In this document: piece by piece, positions 47,487-59,910 of the stretch
Layout of the letters: every line of letters begins with the position of its first letter
Position numbering within the stretch: the first letter of the stretch is position 1
NCBI RefSeq assembly: GCF_000143535.2
Contig: NC_037313.1
Span: 2,053,501 to 2,117,500 of the forward strand
Length of the DNA: 64,000 nucleotides
Source of the DNA: Botrytis cinerea B05.10
Lineage: Eukaryota > Ascomycota > Leotiomycetes > Helotiales > Sclerotiniaceae
Direction of reading: 5' to 3'
The notes under the pieces: generated by a model
Database searches by the model: none
Told to the model about the DNA's origin: nothing
What the model saw: only the letters and a program-made list of their open reading frames with translations
Made by a program: the position numbers and the translations under genes

Positions 47487-47488
47487 TG
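47457..47488. repeat. (TATG)8 microsatellite
   Basis: Eight perfect TATG units, preceded by TATATG and other TA-rich steps. Confidence 0.9.
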
Positions 47489-48289
47489 TGAATATTCCAT
47501 AGCGTCATTTGGTTGAAGGAAGGATTCGTCTGATGATTTACATTTGATTCCATCATTGGGTTGCATATTGGATGGGTCGGATTACGATGGAGACGTGGAA
47601 GGAGATTAGGACGGGAACGGAAACGGGAAGGGGATGACGCAAAACTGATTCGGGATCGGGGTGGTCGATGTGAGAAAAGCCGGTTTTACTTCATGGTAGT
47701 ATTGGCAGGTGGGATTGGAAAACGGTATGCCATTTATCAGATGGATGAGGATGTGAGTGTTGGATGTGGTGGGTGAAGTGGAGTGGAGTGGAATGGAATC
47801 TAATTAATGTTGTGCAGTGTTTGATGAAGGGGTTTGTGAGGGATTGGCTTGAAGATTACTGACTGGATAGAAGTGGGAATAGAAATAACGAAATGGTCGC
47901 TAGTTAGTGAGTTATATGACTAGATCATTTGTGAATCCACACATAATAAAGAAAAGTTTGTCTTGTATTCCTCAAATGGATAATATTCATCGAATCAAAA
48001 TAAGCCTTGGGCTTGTAGTAATAAATGCTTATCCTTGACTAATCTACCCGGAAAACACCACTTTCGCCCTGATTTGGACGGAAAATATCCACTCATCCAT
48101 CTATTTCCTGGCCACACAACATATGGAACTGCATAAGATAATCATGCGTTCATCTATCTGCCTTGCCGAGTAACCTCATATCGGTATCAAAATCTTACCA
48201 TTCTTCTCTGCCCAAGGTAGATTAATGTCGGGGTGCAGTGGAGGCTCAAGGAAAGGCCGCGTGCGCGATGAGATTGAGGGTTAGGCTGT

Positions 48290-48395
48290 CTCTACGTAAC
48301 CGAAATAAGCGGCGGAAATTGAGTACCGTGCCCACCACCTAAATTATACGTAGAATAAGGTACTCAATTTCCGCCGCTTATTTCGGTTACGTAGA
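48290..48395. mobile_element. MITE-like element: 37-bp perfect terminal inverted repeats, 106 bp in all
   Basis: 48291-48327 and 48359-48395 are perfect reverse complements of each other, without a mismatch. The outer end reads TCTACGTAACCG and the inner end GAGTACC. They flank a 31-base loop. The hexamer GGCTGT lies directly before it (48284-48289) and directly after it (48396-48401), as expected for a target-site duplication of 6 (possibly 7) bp. There is no coding capacity. This is the structure of a short non-autonomous DNA transposon, or a stem-loop that folds almost completely. Confidence 0.75.
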
Positions 48396-51300
48396 GGCTG
48401 TGCTGTGCTGTGCACATAAGTTTATTGTATTGTATTGTGTTGTATTATGTGATGTTGTGGTGTAGTGTAAGGTATGAGGTATGAACGCAGTGTTGTATTT
48501 TGAAGTGGTGTGGTAAGGTAGTAATTATAAACCAGTTATGATGGTGCCCATGTGAGGATGCATTCGTATAATATCCATACAAAATGCACTGCTCGTATAT
48601 CTAACTAATAATTGTATTGTAGTTTCGGCAGTTGCAATAATTGCATGTGTTAGCTTGTGTTCGAAATCGCCAATGCGTTATCGCGTGATGTTTATTTCTT
48701 GAATATACCGATTGGTTGCTGGGGGTGGGAGACGGTAGGATTTCTTCCACTCTTGTCGCTATTGTATCGCGATCCTTTCAATTAATCGGGGATGGATCGC
48801 TGCCGTATTGCGGGAGGGCTCATATAAAAGTCATTGCGGTGGCTTGATGGCGTCACAACTTTGCATCCTTCAATTCATTTCTTTTTGTGAAAGATTAGCG
48901 TGCAGGAAAAGTGGCTTGGGGAATTCAAGTAGACAGTATACTTGATATGCCTCGGGCTCTTTACGATACAGGAACTGTGGTAAAAGGAAGTGGGCGGAAG
49001 GGATGTACGATTTTGATGTGTAGGGAGAGACTTTACAGAGATAATTAGTGATGCGTATATCATTGAACTGAATGATGTAACAAGCGAATTGTTTTGTCTC
49101 CTATAATTAGCCTACACGGTGTATGTCACACTCTCCTATATCTATTGTAAATTTGCGAGAAGCCCAAGAATTTGAGGTATCATATATTCAAGTATGCCAA
49201 GGGCAGAAAAAGAATAAATGGCGGCAGAAAAGCCACCACGTGGAACAAAGTGGCGTTTGTTACTTGCATTTATCCTTACGAGACTGGGGGGTTAAGGGGT
49301 TGATTGGTGGAGGGGTTCAATGAGATAGGTTGGGCATGATTGGTTGATTTATCGTGCAGTTCTTTTTACAGAAGATAAAAAAAGAAAGGGGAGGATGATT
49401 GGTGTTAGATAAGATGATCAGTCGTATATGCGTGAGCTCGGAGTTGAGAGATATAGAATAAGAGATTGCACATGGTTTCCTTGAACAAAGACACAGAGAG
49501 CTAGATAATAATTTCAGGCACAGCTCGCTACCTAGCAAGAACGACAGATGTGTGCGCAAAGCTTCTTATACTGTGACAAAATGAAATAGAAGACTTGTCA
49601 TACGTTGTGTAATGAACCATAAATACTAAAATTAAACATATGGTTGTCATGAATCAACCAATAACAGGACATGAACCACCAAAAACGAACCAAGAAAATG
49701 AGAAAACTAATCATCACTTGCCCCAAGGGTCTAATACTAAGAGCACTAGAACTCGAAAGTGGAGTGTGGGTCTGCTGTGGTATTGTATTTTTGATTCATT
49801 CTGTGTAGTTTAGTGGCAGCTAATCCGTTGAGTCGAAGTTGGAGAAAATAAATTCGAGGACTGTAATTGGTAAGTTGTGTTAATTATAACATTCCCATGA
49901 ATGTTGGTTAGCCTAGTACTGACTGTGAATTCTCATTAGACCCCAAGGATACACGCCAGATGTCCAGAATACACTGCATCCGAATGCTCAAAGATAGTTA
50001 GTAATGAGTCGACTCTTCCATCATGAACTTGTCTTTGCTTTCATAACTTCTTCGATGACAGACAACTCTCTCCCTTTTTAGGCTTCCAATGTCATCGTAG
50101 ATTGCCAGTGCCTGTATCCAACGTTACAAGCGCAACTATTGCCTATCTCACTGATTTTCATGCACGGAGGCCAAACTCATTGTTTTAGTCTTTGAAGGTG
50201 CATCGCTGCGTATAGAGAAAAAGGCTTTTTTGACGTGTTCGGGTCGATTAGTATTTTCAGCCAGAACGAGAAATCTAAATGCGTAGATAGACACCCTTTA
50301 CTGACTGAATTTCCTGGAGATAGCTTTCGATATTTAGAGTATTGTAATCAGAATTACTTTTGGAAAACCTATAAAGTATATCAAACCACCTCATCATGGT
50401 CTAAACAAGAATGAAAAGAAGATATCGAGCTATTGTTCATGCTTGAAATGTAATAACCCATCTCTCATGAGCTAATTCTAAGAGTATTTACTGATGAATC
50501 AAATTGATGTGAAGACAGAGAGATTATCTTGTTTCCTCCTTCATAATTCGCCTAGTGAAGCCGCTTATGAAGGGAATTTGAAGACCCAAGGGTCTCCAAA
50601 GACTGTCGATGAAGAATAGGATTATTGATTGAAAGATGTAAAATCGTCCAAATTCGGTTTGCTTTGAATTGCACATCTGCATCAAGCGCTCGAGCCTCTT
50701 CGGCTAACATGCTTGAAGAGGCAAAGCGAGATTAAATTAACAATCAAGCTTGTCTGCTTCCAAGTCAGGGTGTCTGCTTGTTACAGAATAGAGGGAATTA
50801 AATATGTATTTAGAAGCAGGTAAATCAACACAGCAATCGAAATTGTCCACAAAAATCAAAGTTTTCGTGGATATCTTGACCGTTAATGGGTAAGTGAGGT
50901 CCTCCTGCCAGTTTTATACAGGATTTTCAATCCAATAAACGCCCTATTCATGGATGGAACCCTTTCTACTTCGGCCCTCAAAATTCTCATTTGACTATTT
51001 GAAAGTGCCGAAGACTTGAAGTCAATTTGTATGACAAGATCGACGGTGTGCAATCACCTAGTACTGGCAAAGCGCCTCAATTATCACACAAATTGGCTAT
51101 TCAGGCGCAATTGAGGAGGGAAACAATGCCACCAAGAGAGCTACATCTGAAAATAAGGAGAAGGACATATATTAAATCTTCCGCGATGCTAGTAGAGGTA
51201 CTAGTAGTAAAGACCTTGGAGATGAAAGGCTATTTTCACGAAGTGAGTTGAGAAAGCATAATTTAATGTGCAAATCAGAAATAAGTTAACGATTCCAATA

Positions 51301-54300
51301 CCAGGCATCAATAAAGATCGCATAATGCTGGTTAGACTAGAACAATAGTCGCGAAGCTGGAGAAGGGGCCGGAATTGACAAACACAGTTTGTCTACCAAT
51401 TTCTCGACCTCTTTCCTCAAGTCTATATTCAGTAACAAAGCAGAAGCCTTATCAAGAACCATGATTGCCTGTGAGGGAAAATATCGGCCTACTAGTGCTT
51501 GAATTTGCTGATCAGTCTACGCAGGGAGAGCAAGGCTACTTATGTGGAAGTCGCTACCATAGGTTTCACAAAGAAAGACTAAATAGATTGTCGTAATTAC
51601 TCATGTTCATGACAGTTGATGAGAACAACATCCGGGTCCTAGTAAAGGAATAGAGCTGCCTACGAGGGATGATAGAATTGGGATACAAATTTGTCATTGC
51701 TTGAGTGGTTGAGGAAGAATGTCGCAACATGTGCATGGAAATTGTAATGGTTGACAATCTGTAAGTTGAGCAATATGCAAGCTCTTGATCAGTCACTAAT
51801 CGATACATCTGTAGACAAGTCGACTAAAACATCAAACTATCAGATATTATCACGGAAATCCTTACACACAATCGCCCCTTGTCACTTAAGTGAAGTTCCA
51901 CGGATGATTGACCTTAGTGACGATCATCTACCCAAGAATTAGCGGCACCATTGTCAGTTTCAAAGCCCGTCTTGGTTCTTGTAGACTCGATACCAAGCTA
52001 AACTTGGGTCTTGAGATGTCATTTAACTAGACACATCCGCCGGAGTATCAAGGGCTGTAATGTGAGTTTGAAGGTGCTGTGGACCTTGAGAGACAGACTT
52101 AGTACTCATGGTAGTATAAGCCAAAAGATTCAAGAAATATGGAAAGAGCGCTGTCCTATTACTTTAGCCTATTGATAATACTGCTGCTTTTGAAGCTGTT
52201 GACTCTCGTGCTGGTGATGGGTTTTTGGGAAAGCGAGGACTCAATATCTACCTTGACTAGAAGATATATATCAGAATTATAGGGAAGCGAATATTTGAAG
52301 CTTCTAGAATAACCCATGCTGCCTTAGTTCAACATTTTGATTTCAGGATTATGTAGGTAAGATAATCGTTTTCATTTTGGATGTTGGAAAGCTTCACATT
52401 CTCGCTATCTTCGGAATCAGTTATGGGTGTTTCAGTGCAAGTAGATATTATGTCGACTGGTTGGGCTGTTGATAACCGATTTGGAAGCAATAGAATTCGT
52501 ACTTTTGGCAGGCCGTCGGTTTCTCTTTAAATTTTGGATGGCGGCATCTATCTAGATGGCGAATTTCTAGTGGAACTTTTGACTCCAGTATCCTTACCTG
52601 AATATTGAATTCGAGGCTTGTTCGATTCTTTTATGTGTAGATCTCTCTCTCTCTCTCTTCACTTCTTGCGTCTGATATAGCGACATGGCAACTTGGAAAG
52701 GAATTGGACCTCTCATGTAAACTGTTTCCACAGTTCCATTAATTCTGGAAGCACTACAAATTTTGAGTACATAGAAGACAAGAATTGTGAGGCAACGAAG
52801 TCAATCACAGAATATGATCCCGGTTGTGGTTGAAATCCATCTAAGCTCAGGGTCTCCAGAACTGCTGCAGACCATGAAAATCATAGTCAAGCTGTAGCCT
52901 ACTTCAATCCGTTATGTGTTCAAATTCTTCTGCAATTGTTTCTGAAAGGTATACGAGAAATCTTGAGAGGTTGCGCCATTGAATTTGAGTTGCCTAGATT
53001 TACACATTGATGAGGTTACCTGAGAAGTCACTTGAATTCTTGGACCAACGGAGAGAGAATAGGATGAACTGGGGAAGGGAAGATGAAGTATTGAGATGAA
53101 TCGTGGTTGAATAAGCCATTGGCCCTGAGATTCAGAGGAAGAAGATTAAATTCCTTCGCAGGAAACAAATTGAACGCAATGAAGAAATATCAATTGAGCG
53201 GAGCAGCAGCATTTTGTCATAGCAAGTAAGTACCACGTTGAGCTAATGCCTAGTATTCAGCTTATACTTGTTCCTTCTGTTAATGTCATCTATTATGTTA
53301 GATTTCAGGCTCACAATAGAGAAATAAGTGTCAGAATTTCAAGCGAAAATCCTACAATGTCGAATTTTTGATGCTGGCGAAGTAGCATATGAGTTCGATC
53401 GCCTTTATCGACGCTTTTATGGACCGGCTTGTCAAATATTTATCGGATTCCAGAGTCATTAGATAAAGCTTGCAGTCCTAGAGAGAGAATCCAGAGATGG
53501 GGAAGTATTTACCCATAAATGTTTACATTACAGCGCAAATTTTGGGCTGGGTTCGTAAAAGAACTATCTCTACTCTACACTTACTTGTTTGACCATGCAT
53601 TTTCTTTTGGAATATTGTGCTTTTCCTATCTTATAATTCGTAGGACTTGCGCTTCGTAGAATTGTTTTTGATTTGGAAGTTGCTACCCACGTCACTGTCC
53701 TCCTTTCTTTCCTGTCTCCTTCCTTCTCTCCTTCCTCCTCTTCTCTTCATCTCACCATCCCATCTTCTTTTGGACTTGCTTCTTTCTTTACAACGATATT
53801 TTCACTCATCCCGCATGCGCGTGGTCTCTAATTTTGGCAAGATTGCAAGGTCCACACATCATAATCACGCAGGTATGCAAACTTTACATCACATCTCATA
53901 ACGATGAGAATCATTACATAGGCATGTAGCATTGTGAGATCTTCAATATAGTATGGCTTAATGTACGAGATAATATCACCTCGCTGCCCCTATTACCAGG
54001 TAGACACTCTGGTAGTCATTGTCAACTCGTTGCGTCAATTGTGTTGAATGCAAGGGTTTATAAGGTTGCGATTTGTATGGCAGGAAGCTTGATGTCTTGG
54101 CCCTTGTTCACTGTCATGCAATTGATATGTTTGCTGTTACTGCAGTGTATTATATCTTTGCTATTGGCTCCTGGGCTATGAGATTATCACTGGTTATCAT
54201 GTAGAATTGACAATAGTGAAGATATGGTCAAATCATACCCATTTTTATCAGGGAAGAATCTTGTTTCTGGATATCATCCTGGTATGGATGAAGGTAGAGG

Positions 54301-55229
54301 TGTTGAGATCTCTACAATTTTATAATATCACGCTGTCCTCATCATTACCTCCGATATATGGTGTTTAGACTAGCATACTACAATGAGGCAACGAACAATT
54401 GGAATTACAGTCCTATGCGTTCTCAATTCGAGCTTATCAACAGATCGTCGTGACTTAAAAAGTTTATGATGTACTATTGAAGTCTCACCGTCTCAAGCCT
54501 AAACCTTATTAAGAGCATCTAGCGAGGCGCTACTGCGCTGGGCAGACAACTAAAAGGCGTGGCACTTCAGAATCGACATAAAATGCTCTCAAAACGGCGA
54601 ATTCTCAACACAGTATGTTCCCACACACAGTATGATTATCAATTATCAATTCATTATCTTGGATTATACTATTGAGAATTGAAGGCTTCAAAACATTGAT
54701 TTATTTCGAATCTCGATTGGTATTTTGTGGAGCTACATGCCGAACAAATATGTCAGTCGTCCCACTCACAGAATTGCCAGGGTTTCTTCTCTGCTGGCTT
54801 TTACCCCTCAATCACACGCACTTACCCCACTTTAGTCTGAATTGCCGAAATGTCCCTTCCTCAGTTCTTCACTAGTTCACTATTTCCCCGGATTCGATCT
54901 AATCTACAACGTATTCGTGTTTCTTTTCTCATTCATTAATAAAGCTAGATTTTCTAGGTTCACTACGAAATAGAGATATTTGAACCTCGAATCTTCATCA
55001 TTCAACAACGAACGCCACAGCACTCAACAGTGTTACATGAGAAATATATGAGGCAAAACTGGCAATCCATTTGCCTAAATTTCTCACATCTCCATTGCGT
55101 TCTGAAACGAATTTCAACAACTATTCAAACCTGTACTTATCTGCTGATCGATACGAGCGAGTTGTGTGAATAACTTCCGTATCCAAGTTCCTACTGCGTA
55201 TTTCCTAATCATTTCCGATCACCACCACA

Positions 55230-57151
55230 ATGCAAGAGCTTGAAGGTCGAGCTCTGTTTACGGCTGTGACATCCTTAACATGTCTTGGGTTCCTGCTCAT
55301 AGGATATGACAATGGTCTGATGGGAGGGTGAATTATATTCCATACATTCCCAATACATTTCTAATACATTTCCTTGAGCTTATACGCTACCATTAGATCC
55401 CCTTCAAACTAACAGTTCGGGGCAGACTCGTTAATGCAACAGGGTTCAAAGATACATTCAAAAATCCTGACCCAACTATCGTCGGATTGATCGTCGCTAT
55501 CTATGAGGTGGGGTGCTTCCTCGGGAGTGTGGCCACATCTTTGTTTGGAGAGAATATTGGAAGAAAAAGATCAATTGGAATAGGAGTCGTGATCATGATA
55601 ATTGGGGCACTACTGCAAGCATCAGCATACTCGAGAGCACATATAATTGTTGCACGAGTGGTTTCTGGGGTTGGGATGGGGTTTATAAATAGTACTGTTC
55701 CTGTTTTCCAAGCAGAGTTCAGTCCTAAAGCAACAAGGGGCTTGTGTAAGTAAATTACCAGCTTCATAGGAGAATCACGATACTGACTATATCACAGATG
55801 TATGCATGCAATTATCGACTTTGAATTTTGGAATATTCTTAGCGTATTGGGTCGATTACGGCTTCACGCAATCATACACCGCCTCGTTTTCTTGGAGAGT
55901 ACCGACGGTTCTTCAATGTATGTTCTTAGTACCAATGCTTGGTTTACTCGCTATAGTACCTGAATCCCCTCGATGGCTAGCTGCGCACGAGAAAACGGAC
56001 GAATCCTTGAATGTCCTCGCTCGATTACATTCATATCACATGACAGAGGAGCAAATCAAATCTTTACACATAGACATTGTCCGCACTTGCGAATTTGAAG
56101 AATCATTAGGAACAGGCTCTTGGGGCGACCTGTTCAAAAATGATGCAATCCAATCACAGCGACGATTCCTGATCGCATGCGCCATACAATCTTTCCAACA
56201 GCTAGGCGGTATAAATGCATTGATATATTATTCCAATACGCTTTTCTCGACTTCCCTAGGATTCTCGGATCATCTCAGTGCGCTTATGTCTGGGTTTCTC
56301 CAAACTTGGTTCTTTGCCGCGAGTTTTATCCCTTGGTTACTTATTGATCGAGTTGGAAGACGCCCTCTACTTTTGTCAATGATTTCGCTCATGTCAGCAG
56401 TAATGATTGTGCAAACGGGACTAATCTATAATGTGCAAAATAATACATCGATCGCCAAAGGTTGTGGTATTGGTGCTGCGGTGATGTTGTTTATTTTTGA
56501 AGGGGCTTTTACTGTTGGATTCCAAGCGACAGTGAGTGGCATTCGCATTTTCGATTACTGCAAAACAAACTCGACAGGTTATCTACCGTGTTTTATAACA
56601 ACTCCATATCTCAAAAATCCTACCTACTCCATTAACTGCGTCTGGCATTACTAATCTCCTCTGCTCTACACTTCTAGGTCTGGGTCTATCCTTCCGAAAT
56701 CCTCCCTCTCCGTCTTCGCCAACGCGGTTCCTCGGTTTCAACAGCATGCAACTGGATTTTCAATTACATGATTGTGCAAGTTACTCCGATCGCATTGAAC
56801 AATATAGGATATAAAACCTACATAATATTCGGGGTACTGAATGCGTGTTGGATCCCAATCATATATCTCTATTTCCCCGAAACAAAAGGATTGGAATTGG
56901 AAGATGTTGATAAAATCTTTGAGGGAAGTCATGAAGTAATCGAGACATTGAGTGGTTTAGAGACAGGTGATGAGGAGTTTGAAGGAGTAAGTGCATCGGA
57001 TGAGGAGGGCAGAAATACCAGTCATGAGAATCGCAGTGGAGGCGGGAGTGGTAGTGGCAGTAGTCTCGTCAATCAGAGAAAATTGGGTACTGATCATGGG
57101 AAAGGGACGAAGGAAGAAATAGAGCGCGTGACGAGCGAAGAACATCCTTGA
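55230..57151 (+). CDS. Sugar transporter, major facilitator superfamily (sugar porter family)
   Basis: Four exons: 55230-55327, 55426-55745, 55798-56531, 56678-57151; 541 residues. Family signatures appear in order: GYDNGLMGG in TM1, EVGCFLGSVATSLFGENIGR with GRKR in the TM2-3 loop, VPESPRWLAAHEK, SFQQLGGINALIYYSNTLF in TM7, DRVGRRPLLL, VYPSEILPLRLRQRG, and YFPETKGLELEDVDKIFEG after TM12. It should carry a hexose or related sugar across the plasma membrane by proton symport. The substrate cannot be told. The C-tail after PETKG is long, acidic and Ser/Gly-rich. The third intron (146 nt) begins GTGAGT. The gene is convergent with the small tail-anchored gene downstream. Confidence 0.92.
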
Positions 57152-58359
57152 ACCAATGGGTGCTGAGATGGAGCTGGGGATGAAGATTGGGTTCGAGTTC
57201 GTGTATGTCCGTGTAACCTTTCAGTACGTAAGTAAATGGATGGACGAGTGGCTTTTGTATGAATACCCTTTTTGTGGCTTGGAAACTCAGGCATAGAAAT
57301 TTTATCACGCGAAGTTCTTTATGATGAGACAAGCGGAAATGAGACGGGGGCATGAGCAGACTGTAGCGGTGAGAAACTGTAAAGCTATTGAAATCTTGAC
57401 GCACAGAAAAATACAAGAACTTCATAGAGTCTGCGAGAATGAAATCTTACCGGATCTCTTCTGACGACTCTATGCCAAGGATTTCAGTTCAAAATCTCCT
57501 TCTCTGTGTCAAGCTACATGTTTATTGGGGCTTGTATGATTATTTTGGTCATCTAATTATGAAGCTACCTGATTCTAAGCAATGAAGTTACATTTCTCTA
57601 CGATCTTAGAGTTTCTGGAGCGTCGGAACTTATACAGTGACACCTGAACAAGTGAGTGAGAATGATTTGATTACCTCTTCTCCCGTCCAAAAAAAAAAAA
57701 GGTTGTCAATGAGATCTTACATAGTTATATGAGTTATGATAGGGTCAGGAGATTTGGATAGCTATTCGCATGCTTTTGGGATCACGTTGTTCGATAGTTT
57801 ATTAGTAGGTTATACGATGAAATATGTAGTGACTTCAAGTGTCAGATAGTAGTAGTGCTTAAGAAGAGGTTGGACTCTTACAATTAAATTAGTCTTTGTG
57901 AAAATCTTTCTTTTTCATCGGAAAGAATAAATCAATCAGGAATGGTAAGATGACAAATATCGGAAATTTTCAACTGTATTTGTGATTCTTGTCATTTCAT
58001 GTATGCCATTTTTCGGACGTCGAGATACGGGAGCGTTATATCTTCATCCATTGCGTCAGACCTATCGTTACTGGACATCACAATTCTAAGCAGAAATAGA
58101 GCATTTGTAGCTGAGGGAGTGTTTCTTGTATTCGAGATGAAAAGTGTGTCATTTTGATTGTTTGTATCTTGCCTCCGACTACTCCCCAACACGATTTCAG
58201 AAGCTGTTTACTTCATCGCCACCGATGTTTCTCTTCAAACAATCCATCCCATATTTCCCTAAAGAGTGCGAACTGCTGATTTCGACAAATGTGAAGTAAC
58301 GTCGTGCCGTGTATAGAAGAGGTAGATAGATGTTCTGTGCAATCAAAAGCCGTTCATCG
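57152..58359. other. Convergent intergenic region
   Basis: About 1.2 kb of AT-rich DNA, including an A-run near 57.69 kb, between two converging genes. No coding region is supported. Confidence 0.6.
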
Positions 58360-58779
58360 TCAGGAAGCGAAATCGAGAAGGGAAACTGCACTATCCGCAA
58401 AATAATACATTAGCAAGATTCCAATTATTCAGGAGTATACAATATCTTACGTTGAGAGAAAGTAATTGCATAGTTTGTACGTAATATACACCATACCCGC
58501 TATGGTAACGATGCCTATAAATTTCTCCCACCATCTCTCTACACGTTCCTGCGCGAGATGGGCCCGGTGCTTCTCAAGATACATCTGTCGATACAATTGA
58601 CGATCCTCTGCAAGGATATTGAGATGGGCGCGGCACTGTTCGATATACATCTGTAGTTGTGTATGTTGATCGTTCGCATATTCGGTAAATGACTCGTCGG
58701 CACCCATTTTTGCGATGAGATCTTCCATGATACTTTGGGTCTCGGGATCGGTTACTGGATTTGCTTCGGTGGCGCTCAT
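58360..58779 (-). CDS. Small tail-anchored coiled-coil protein (unknown function)
   Basis: Start ATG 58779. Preferred model is two exons, 58779-58451 and 58390-58360, giving 119 residues. The intron has a GTAAGA donor, a TGCTAAT branch site and a GATAG acceptor. Without splicing the frame ends at 58447 and gives 110 residues. The N-terminal half is acidic. The middle holds an internal duplication (QMYIEQCRAHL, then QMYLEKHRAHL about 23 residues on) of coiled-coil character. A single hydrophobic segment (FIGIVTIAGMVYITYKLCNYF) lies close to the C-terminus, typical of a tail anchor. The choice of splice form changes the few residues after the TM segment. The family was not recognised. Confidence 0.65.
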
Positions 58780-59910
58780 CTTGTTGGGTGGAACTGAATG
58801 GTTGGGGGGATGAATTATTCTTGGGGTCAGAGAGAAAGAGAGATCTATTTATGTTTCTAGAGCTCGATAGATGAGGAAACTAGAAAGGAACAAGTGGCCT
58901 CAATGGTTATGGTGTGAGCGCAGTGAATGACTTCAATTCAATGGCTACTGTAGCAAAACCTTAAGCGAATGTGAAAGAGACTAGCTCTTTAGACGGAATA
59001 CAATATAGACAATTAGGACCTACAATACGTGGATGCTACATCCTTCGTATCCTTCTCAAACCAACAGTTACTTACCAAATTGGAGAGAATGGAGACGAAG
59101 GGATTCTATTATGGTTTGTGAATATGAGAGGTAATAGTTCCCTGATATGAAATACTGAAAAGATTTGTAGGTAGATGTCGCCCTTCTTTTATTTCTATAG
59201 CAATTTGGAATCATGCTATGCATTTAAGTCTTGATTAACTAGATAGTGGAAACAATCATGAACATGAAATTGATGTACATTCTGTAGCATTCGATTCTAG
59301 CTTTTATTTGATGTTTCTCATAATAAATGTGAATATGTTATGTAACTTGTGTACGTGCAGAACCCTTTTGGAATGTAGACAACAAAGACCATGTGTGTCA
59401 CATTATCATTCCATCAAAACCTAGCGACCACGATTCTCCATCAGATTATTTCTATGAAGCAGAGCTCGTTGAGAGGGCTAGAGATAGTGATCCATGACAT
59501 ACATCTCATCCATTCAGTTTCTTCATTAATTCCCTGCAAATCCTCAACTCTCTATGCAATCATGCACTGCTACACACCTCCTCCATTTTCCCTCTCCAAA
59601 ACATGTACCCTCTATGCTATGTGTAAAATCCATTCATGTGATAGTATCTTTACCGCCGTTTTTCTTAGCTAGAAGTTTGTTTTGTCTTTTCTGCTCCTGC
59701 AGTTGCCTGCGTCTGCGCTTCTTTTCGCATTTACATTTACGTCTGCAGGCCTGTTATCTTCTGCAAATAATTGGAGCATGTTCTTGCAGACTATGGATAG
59801 TTGGTGAAGGGGTAGGTAATGCAGTCAAACTCGGGTCTTGATTCAAGGTATTCCAGGGCAACGCGCCTACAAGTGATACTGTAAATGATGAGTTATCAGT
59901 CAGTGGCTAC
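58780..59910. other. Intergenic region
   Basis: About 1.1 kb between the start of the small tail-anchored gene and the 3' end of the AT-hook gene, both on the minus strand. AT-rich, no gene supported. Confidence 0.6.

Larger units (their letters stand above)
46554..55229. other. Large AT-rich gene desert
   Basis: About 8.7 kb with no gene I can support. Frames rarely exceed 80 codons and none looks like protein. It contains TATG and TA microsatellites (47.4-47.5 kb), a MITE-like inverted repeat (48.29-48.40 kb), GTATT-type repeats after it, and a CT-rich run near 52.65 kb. The last few hundred bases should contain the sugar-transporter promoter and leader. Confidence 0.6.

Noticed and set aside
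53647..53901. Leu/Ser-rich plus-strand frame
   Set aside because: Pyrimidine-rich low complexity; no splice or homology support.
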